Below are positions 59,191 to 64,000 of a DNA stretch of 64,000 nucleotides, piece by piece. The first letter of the stretch is position 1. Each line of letters starts with the position of its first letter. Source of the DNA: a virus; IMG/VR virus record IMGVR_UViG_3300009034_000001, positions 124,001 to 188,000 of that record. The stretch is one strand, 5' to 3'. A model generated the notes under the pieces. It was not told where the DNA came from. It saw only the letters and a program-made list of their open reading frames with translations, and searched no databases. The translations under genes were made by a program, and so were the position numbers.

Positions 59191-59472
59191 TTACCAATCA
59201 AGATCGAATCTTAAAGACTGGGCCCAATCTAGTCCCCGAACGTAATAGAAGGGATTACCAAAAACAGTTCCAAACACATTCTTTAATGCATCTCGTAAGA
59301 GTGACTCATCAGTTCCAGGGAAATCTCGTTTGAGCTTTTCTAAGATAGAATCCATTTTTGAAGACAATCGAACTTTATGATTCTCAATCAAATTGGTAAC
59401 ATCTTCAGACAAGGTATCCAAAAAGTTGCCTACTTCTTCAATCAGATCATCTTCCATATCACATAGGTTCAT
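59191..59472 (-). CDS. Acidic helical protein
   Basis: 93 residues; ATG 59472 with GGAGGTG. Acidic N-terminus. Unknown. Confidence 0.5.
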   Translation of the reverse strand: MNLCDMEDDLIEEVGNFLDTLSEDVTNLIENHKVRLSSKMDSILEKLKRDFPGTDESLLRDALKNVFGTVFGNPFYYVRGLDWAQSLRFDLDW

Positions 59473-59477
59473 GTTAG

Positions 59478-59933
59478 TCACCTCCTTGACGTTCTGTCTT
59501 TCAGTTTACCTTTAGTGCCAATTTCCTTAATGGAACTAACTAATATGTGATAGTTATTTTCTATTCTTGATCCAAAGACTCTAACAAAGTCAGTAGGATC
59601 AACTTCATCCACCAATGTGCCATGTTCTTCCAAATCTCCTGGTACCAATCCAGCCTCGCCACACGGAATGCACTCAAATGTTAAAAGAGTCCGGCCACCT
59701 CGTTTCGTATTTCCCGGCCCTTGTCGGTAATAGTTAACATTAAAAGGAGTACTAACAGTATGAATAGCTTCGTTGTCAAAAATTACAAATTGATCGCCAC
59801 ATTTAATCAATGCAAGCTTTTCTGGATTTGGCTTTAGTGTATCATATTCGGTTCCGGATAGGTATTTCCTTCCAGTTTCATCATCAAGAGTAAATGAAGG
59901 AATTTTATATACTTTAGCTTTTATTAAAGTCAC
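59478..59933 (-). CDS. Hypothetical protein, 151 residues
   Basis: GTG start with GGAGGTG. Strand-rich with GPGNTKRGGRT; one CIPCG pair. Unknown. Confidence 0.55.
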   Translation of the reverse strand: MTLIKAKVYKIPSFTLDDETGRKYLSGTEYDTLKPNPEKLALIKCGDQFVIFDNEAIHTVSTPFNVNYYRQGPGNTKRGGRTLLTFECIPCGEAGLVPGDLEEHGTLVDEVDPTDFVRVFGSRIENNYHILVSSIKEIGTKGKLKDRTSRR

Positions 59934-59944
59934 ACTACCACCTC

Positions 59945-60151
59945 CTAATCGTCTTCCTCGTCTTTTTCTACTTCTTCAAAGGTTACAGAAGAATGTTCGG
60001 AAACATTAATCCCGCGTTTTTCCAATTCGCGAATAGCACTTTCGAAGAATAACAAATCGCCTGATGCATAACAATCTGAGTTGTGTATCGAGTCGTTAAG
60101 TTCGACTACCATCTCCTTCAATCTTTCGGTTTCAAATTCAGAAACATGCAT
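59945..60151 (-). CDS. Small acidic protein
   Basis: 68 residues; start 60151 with GAGGAGG. Acidic C-terminus. Unknown. Confidence 0.55.
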   Translation of the reverse strand: MHVSEFETERLKEMVVELNDSIHNSDCYASGDLLFFESAIRELEKRGINVSEHSSVTFEEVEKDEEDD

Positions 60152-60162
60152 TTGCCACCTCC

Positions 60163-60429
60163 TCATATACCATTTATCCAGCATAAAAACCTTCTCCAAA
60201 GTCGAGCCCATCTGCCAGTAATAGGAATGTAATACATACAAGTCCCATGACAATTCCAAGTTCTATAATCTCTGGTTTCCCATTCACTTGTAAAAGCATT
60301 CCTCAAGGCATTGAACCGACACCTTTCTTTTGGTTTAAACCTAGGCTCAAAATCAACACATTTAATACAAAAAGACTTTTTTTCCGGGATGTTAAAAGCT
60401 TTGTTTACATCCCATAGGTTTAAGCCCAT
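60163..60429 (-). CDS. Cys-rich small protein
   Basis: 88 residues; FCIKCVDF ... CRFNA and CHGTCMYY give two possible zinc sites, and a basic C-terminus. GGAGGTT before the ATG at 60429. Confidence 0.55.
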   Translation of the reverse strand: MGLNLWDVNKAFNIPEKKSFCIKCVDFEPRFKPKERCRFNALRNAFTSEWETRDYRTWNCHGTCMYYIPITGRWARLWRRFLCWINGI

Positions 60430-60471
60430 CACAGAACCTCCATTTATGTCGATCTTCTTCTGGAAACAATG

Positions 60472-60663
60472 TCAATGTGTTGCTAAGAAAATGCCAAAAG
60501 CTATTCCTAGAATAAGTCCAAGAATGAATCCATTTCCTGGAACAAGCACGAAATTAGCAACCCGTGTGCAAAATGAGATCTTTTCTTCGTAGAAGCGACA
60601 TTTGCCATCTCTATTTTCCTCTGAAGGATTGATTCTTTTCCTTTCGCCTGGATAAGGATTCAT
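60472..60663 (-). CDS. Membrane protein, possibly the second half of a frameshifted gene
   Basis: 63 residues from ATG 60663: GERKRINPSEENRDGKCRFYE, then a helix (FILGLILGIAFGIFLA). In the same frame upstream is TCRLYKIMNPYPG, which would complete a CxxC...C...C zinc motif begun in the overlapping frame of the gene at 60663-60758. See finding. Confidence 0.45.
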   Translation of the reverse strand: MNPYPGERKRINPSEENRDGKCRFYEEKISFCTRVANFVLVPGNGFILGLILGIAFGIFLATH

Positions 60664-60758
60664 TATTTTATAAAGTCTGCAGGTTTCCCAGAAGATCTCC
60701 AATGTCTACAGTTTTTACAATATACCTTATTTTCAGTTCCTTTTTTTGGCATCATCAT
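60663..60758 (-). CDS. Small zinc-ribbon ORF overlapping the next start
   Basis: About 30 residues with VYCKNCRHWRSS; AAGGAG precedes a run of ATGATGATG. Stop TAA overlaps the next ATG. It could be an intact small gene or the N-terminal half of a frameshifted one. Confidence 0.4.
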   Translation of the reverse strand: MMMPKKGTENKVYCKNCRHWRSSGKPADFIK

Positions 60759-60791
60759 CCTCTCCTTAGACATAGTCATGTACTAATATTT

Positions 60792-61178
60792 TCACTCATT
60801 AGTTACCTTTGGCAAAATCCGAATCTTTTTACAAACGAACACGGACAGGTTATTTGACCTATCAACATACTGCAAACCAAAAGCAACCGCCTTACTTATC
60901 TCGACTTTACGAACTACCAAACGTCCAAACATTCGCATTCGGTGTTTCCATTTTAAAGCATCTTTCTTGGTATAAAAACAATGCCAACCATTCTCATATG
61001 TGCCCTGTTCATATCCCAAACTAATACGCTTAGGGCCCTTAGCATTCAGCCAAACGTCTACTGGACGAACGGTGCCACAGCCAAAGTACTCCGACTTCAA
61101 CTTATCTGCCATTACAAAGAAAACTTTATAGCCATACCTCGGTTGATATTCGCTTTTCCTAAGATAATCCAAACACAT
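60792..61178 (-). CDS. MCL-start family protein
   Basis: 128 residues; MCLDYLRKS, YGYKVFFV, GWHCFYTKKDALKW and VVRKVEISKAVAFG align with the family members at 58478 and 63547. Overlaps the next gene by 1 base. Confidence 0.6.
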   Translation of the reverse strand: MCLDYLRKSEYQPRYGYKVFFVMADKLKSEYFGCGTVRPVDVWLNAKGPKRISLGYEQGTYENGWHCFYTKKDALKWKHRMRMFGRLVVRKVEISKAVAFGLQYVDRSNNLSVFVCKKIRILPKVTNE

Positions 61179-61447
61179 TATACCACCCCCGCATCAGATT
61201 TTGAAGTAACAATGCCATCTCTAAGTAACTCTTTGAGTATCAAAGGGTCAAAGATACAGTGTATAACGCCTTCTAAGTCTGAACAAGTACGAATCCTAAC
61301 ATCACAAAGTTCTAATTGATAGGAATAGACTAACTTTACAAATTCTCTGGTGTTTTTAACAAAAAACCCTTTGTCGTATGCTATATCAATCAGTTTGTGA
61401 ATTACATCTTCGGGTATTACGTGTTTAATCCGCAAGCACATTTCCAT
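61178..61447 (-). CDS. Hypothetical protein
   Basis: 89 residues, helical; no motif. Overlaps the MCL-start gene stop/start by 1 base. Confidence 0.5.
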   Translation of the reverse strand: MEMCLRIKHVIPEDVIHKLIDIAYDKGFFVKNTREFVKLVYSYQLELCDVRIRTCSDLEGVIHCIFDPLILKELLRDGIVTSKSDAGVV

Positions 61448-61452
61448 ATAAT

Positions 61453-61620
61453 TTAACTCCTCCTAACACCTTGTTTTGTTGACCCTAGTTGATAACCACC
61501 ACATTCGTTTTGGTTTTTGAGTTGTTTCCACCACCAATTCTTCACCTGCCGTAACGTACCACGGAAGAAAACTGTTCCATCTACACAATCACATACAATA
61601 TACCTTCTTACTCTTTTCAT
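61453..61620 (-). CDS. Small basic protein
   Basis: 55 residues, RVRRYIVCDCVDGTVFF and a Trp-rich segment. A purine run AAAGGAAAT precedes the ATG. Follows the structured region 61621-61798. Confidence 0.5.
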   Translation of the reverse strand: MKRVRRYIVCDCVDGTVFFRGTLRQVKNWWWKQLKNQNECGGYQLGSTKQGVRRS

Positions 61621-61798
61621 ATTCCAAATTTCCTTTCAAAATATGAGGCTGTAGACTGCGGTCTCCCTGTCCCATTTAACTTTCGACAGGACGTTTATGA
61701 ATTATTGAAGTTACCTCTCTCGGTAGAGGCTTTCCGAGTACTTCAACAACCAAGTGTGTCCTACGGGCTACGAAAGCACCTCTTCACAATAAAATCAA
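61621..61798 (-). ncRNA. Structured intergenic RNA, candidate 3
   Basis: 178 nt without a gene. 61702-61711 and 61740-61749 form a 10-bp closing stem with one G-U on the minus strand (A-C on plus). Inside it two overlapping 5-bp complements, 61714-61718/61725-61729 and 61719-61723/61734-61738, can form a pseudoknot or two alternative hairpins. A separate 6-bp hairpin is at 61666-61671/61685-61690. It could be a leader controlling the 61453 gene or a free RNA. Confidence 0.55.
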
Positions 61799-62275
61799 TT
61801 ACAATGTTAGCGTCGTCTTACCTAAAGCTTCTTTCACATCACTCAATAACGAACGAACGCATTTCGAGAAAGTTTGCGCACGACCATAAATTTCGGGATC
61901 AATTGATTTATGATGTGCATGGAGACAATTTGGGCCTGCAACCTTTCTAGTTGCCTCATAAGCCTGATTTATGACTTCGGTAAGGTTATTTGCCCTCTTT
62001 TCATATTCGTCGACCGAAGGTAAATATTCTAATATGTTCCCACACTCTAGCCACAACTGGGTTAGATATGTACGTGGACACATCCTTAATGTTGCAATTG
62101 ACTCTTTGTGAATCCGCTCCATTTCCTTCTGAAACCCATCTGGCTCATCGTAGACAATCATCGTACTACGTTCCGTTTTCAATATAGAATACTTCTTGTC
62201 CGGAATATGCTTACGCGATATAACAGGTAAACCTTCAAACTCAGTAATTTGGTCAGATCGCAATGTAGAGTCCAT
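61799..62275 (-). CDS. Hypothetical protein, about 158 residues
   Basis: Start 62275 fits GGAGGTG. Helical with LHAHHKS; no motif recognised. A longer reading begins in the next gene. Confidence 0.55.
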   Translation of the reverse strand: MDSTLRSDQITEFEGLPVISRKHIPDKKYSILKTERSTMIVYDEPDGFQKEMERIHKESIATLRMCPRTYLTQLWLECGNILEYLPSVDEYEKRANNLTEVINQAYEATRKVAGPNCLHAHHKSIDPEIYGRAQTFSKCVRSLLSDVKEALGKTTLTL

Positions 62276-62298
62276 AATACCACCTCCTAATGTATTTT

Positions 62299-62760
62299 TT
62301 ACTTCCATGGACAATATCTTGTACGGTAGTCTTCTAAAACTGGGCCCCCACAACCGTAGGCATAATCATGCAATAGCCACGGGGCAAAACGAAGTAAGTA
62401 CTCACTCATAGGCATCTCTTGTAAACCGTAACCATAGTAAAGTTCATTTTTCAGCTCTGATTGAAAACGAAATTCAAATTCACCTATACATTTCTCATTG
62501 TTATTAAAGTACTTTCTTATCATCCCGCCGTCATTGTGCCAATACTCTTTAAAATAAATCTTAGTTTCACTTGCATCTTCCTTAATTGAAGGAATCCAAC
62601 CTTCTACAACAAGACAATTTCCAAGATCCGTAACCTTTTCAATAATAGCAAGATTTGGATCGACGGTTAGATCACTAGCAAGCAGATTTACGGCGATAAA
62701 TGTCAAAAAAATCCATAGGATTAATATGATCCATGACATTTTTTTACGCCTATCACACAT
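62299..62760 (-). CDS. Exported or membrane-anchored protein
   Basis: 153 residues; N-terminal hydrophobic segment (WIILILWIFLTFIAVNLLA) after RRKK suggests a signal anchor. Four Cys in the rest. Unknown. Confidence 0.55.
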   Translation of the reverse strand: MCDRRKKMSWIILILWIFLTFIAVNLLASDLTVDPNLAIIEKVTDLGNCLVVEGWIPSIKEDASETKIYFKEYWHNDGGMIRKYFNNNEKCIGEFEFRFQSELKNELYYGYGLQEMPMSEYLLRFAPWLLHDYAYGCGGPVLEDYRTRYCPWK

Positions 62761-62780
62761 AGACTAACCCCCCCAGAAGA

Positions 62781-63059
62781 TTATCGCGGTTCGGTTGAGG
62801 CTTGATCAGCAAAGTTCATGATTACCTCATCCCATATCTCGGCTAACCAACAGGCCTCCGTATATGAAATTCGGCCAACTTTACCTTCCCTAAGTTCATC
62901 TTGCTTATTCCGATAAAACCGCGGGCCAAGTTGTAATTTACGTTTACCATTGCCATACGATCGAATAGAAACTCCTAAAATCGGATCTCGGCCTTCAAAC
63001 CCGGCGCCTTTCAACGTCCAAACTTTATGAACTTTATCTTTACTAGGTTCATAAGGCAT
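62781..63059 (-). CDS. Hypothetical protein
   Basis: 92 residues; compact alpha/beta fold with RISYTEACWLAEIWDEVI. Unknown. Confidence 0.5.
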   Translation of the reverse strand: MPYEPSKDKVHKVWTLKGAGFEGRDPILGVSIRSYGNGKRKLQLGPRFYRNKQDELREGKVGRISYTEACWLAEIWDEVIMNFADQASTEPR

Positions 63060-63073
63060 ACCTATGCCACCTC

Positions 63074-63547
63074 CTAATCATATTCTTTCTTTAATACAGC
63101 CTCAACTTCAAGCATGAAAGTCTCATTGATGTTGTAGTACTTTGTATCAAAAAGATCCAAACCATCAAGATACGAATCGTCATAACACTCCTGATCGGTA
63201 TCATAACGTTGAAATCGACTTGCTTTTTTGTGCTCCTTAAGGATATCTTCAACCCCTTCTAATATCTGAAGTACATCATTGAAGGTTGTTGTTTTACCGT
63301 CATAATTTGTTAAAAACAACTTTATATCATCCAACGCAATACTGTAACCATTATCAAACCACTGCGCGAAACCGCCATTCTCAACCTGATAGTTTAAATT
63401 TCCCAAGATTACAGCATTGTAATGTGCTGGGCTAAACTTTTCGTGTATCTCATCAAGGAATTGACTATAAGAGCAACGACCCTTTTTAGATTTCCAAAAG
63501 TCATAGGCCTCATCCATCAGTTTTTGATGTATATCGCACTTTTCCAT
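63074..63547 (-). CDS. DUF4375-like protein
   Basis: 157 residues. NYQVENGGFAQWFDNGYS is the DUF4375 (DMP19-like) core segment (NGG-QWF-N). Family role is unclear; the DMP19 name refers to DNA-mimic proteins. C-terminus acidic. ATG overlap with the upstream stop. Confidence 0.65.
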   Translation of the reverse strand: MEKCDIHQKLMDEAYDFWKSKKGRCSYSQFLDEIHEKFSPAHYNAVILGNLNYQVENGGFAQWFDNGYSIALDDIKLFLTNYDGKTTTFNDVLQILEGVEDILKEHKKASRFQRYDTDQECYDDSYLDGLDLFDTKYYNINETFMLEVEAVLKKEYD

Positions 63548-63969
63548 TAATGGATCCTCCTTTCTTTCTTCTTTTGTTCCTCCGGAGGTAATACTCTCAT
63601 CTCTTTAAACACAGAAACAGGCACACGACGACGACCGAACATTTCTTGATGTCCGGTTGCCACAATTCGTCTTACCTCCACCAGGCATACAATCTGACCA
63701 TACCCTTTCCAATCTTCTGCATCTGACTTAAGGTGGAAACCGTGGAAACCTGTTTTATACAGCTTTTCAGACCGAAGTGAATATATGAAATTATGTTTTC
63801 GATTTTTATAGCCTCTACGATCTTTCTCGTTAATCCAGACACCATACGGAATGGCTCGTTTCCTCACGCCCTTACAATCTGATAACAATCTATTTCTCAA
63901 TCCCAAAGTGAAAACTTTCCAGAAGTATCGTTTCCTTACACGTTTCTTTACAACAATGTCTAAACACAT
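63547..63969 (-). CDS. MCL-start family protein
   Basis: 140 residues: MCLDIVVKKR, YFWKVFTLG, GFHGFHLKSDAEDW and VEVRRIVATG, as in 58478 and 60792, plus a final SVFKEMRVLPPEE that matches the end of 58478. Overlaps the DUF4375 gene by 1 base. Upstream context is outside the window. Confidence 0.62.
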   Translation of the reverse strand: MCLDIVVKKRVRKRYFWKVFTLGLRNRLLSDCKGVRKRAIPYGVWINEKDRRGYKNRKHNFIYSLRSEKLYKTGFHGFHLKSDAEDWKGYGQIVCLVEVRRIVATGHQEMFGRRRVPVSVFKEMRVLPPEEQKKKERRIH

Positions 63970-64000
63970 GTGGTTACACCTCTCGGCGCAATGTGATTAA

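Noticed and set aside
61702-61749. preQ1 riboswitch
   Set aside because: The pseudoknot-like core has no A-rich tail or C-rich loop of preQ1-I and does not match preQ1-II or III; the presence of que genes alone is not evidence.
1-64000. CRISPR array, integrase, attachment site or transposase
   Set aside because: No regularly spaced repeats, no recombinase or transposase motif and no flanking terminal repeats were seen.

Overview
The window looks like an accessory region of a large, AT-rich tailed-phage genome (jumbo or huge phage class). Every gene I can support, about 145 of them, and both tRNA genes lie on the minus strand. Most start codons follow a clear Shine-Dalgarno sequence (AAGGAGG type), and genes are packed tightly with many ATGA, TAATG or TGATG overlaps. 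A Gram-negative host is suggested by a lysis cassette that carries a lipoprotein spanin. No capsid, tail, terminase, polymerase or primase gene is visible, so this is one slice of a larger genome. Transcription runs from high to low coordinates.

Layout from low to high coordinate. 1-3.9 kb: two DEDD exonucleases, tRNA-Ala(TGC), a CCC1/VIT-like membrane protein, an HExxH protein and a ClpP-like protease. 3.9-11 kb: a large Lon-family protease, a Thg1-type tRNA guanylyltransferase, two tandem paralogues, an RNA-ligase-like protein and a transketolase split into two genes. 11-19.5 kb: an RNase H-like exonuclease, an AAA+ ATPase, an SbcC/SbcD (gp46/gp47-like) pair, a CCA-adding enzyme and an RlaP-like nucleotidyltransferase. 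19.5-24 kb: QueE and QueC of 7-deazaguanine synthesis. 24-34 kb: many small zinc-ribbon and membrane proteins, a radical SAM enzyme, nicotinate phosphoribosyltransferase, a possible carbon-nitrogen hydrolase, a GalE-like epimerase and a macro domain. 34-36 kb: a methyltransferase-like protein overlapping a DpdA-like transglycosylase. 36-39.2 kb: spanins, holin, GH108 endolysin and an RNA ligase. 39-43 kb: ribosomal protein bL27, a possible PD-(D/E)XK nuclease, a DUF2061 protein and QueD. 43-52 kb: mostly unknown genes plus tRNA-Pro(TGG), an ornithine cyclodeaminase/mu-crystallin homologue, a DUF932 protein and two structured non-coding stretches. 52-64 kb: a deoxyribosyltransferase-like protein, a B12-type radical SAM enzyme, a HAD phosphatase interrupted by TGA, two promoter/dyad regions, a third structured stretch and a dispersed family of small MCL-start proteins.

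Three themes stand out. (1) DNA modification: QueD, QueE, QueC and DpdA are the known components for placing a 7-deazaguanine in phage DNA; a methyltransferase-like protein whose DPPY-like motif is altered is translationally coupled to DpdA. (2) Translation and tRNA maintenance: bL27, two tRNAs, Thg1, a CCA-adding enzyme, an RlaP-like protein and one or two RNA ligases. (3) NAD/ADP-ribose: NAPRTase, a macro domain and a possible amidase.

The most novel-looking signals are non-coding: three minus-strand intergenic stretches that fold into long stems, two of which contain G-U pairs that would be A-C mismatches on the other strand. About half of the small genes are unrecognised; for those only visible properties are given.
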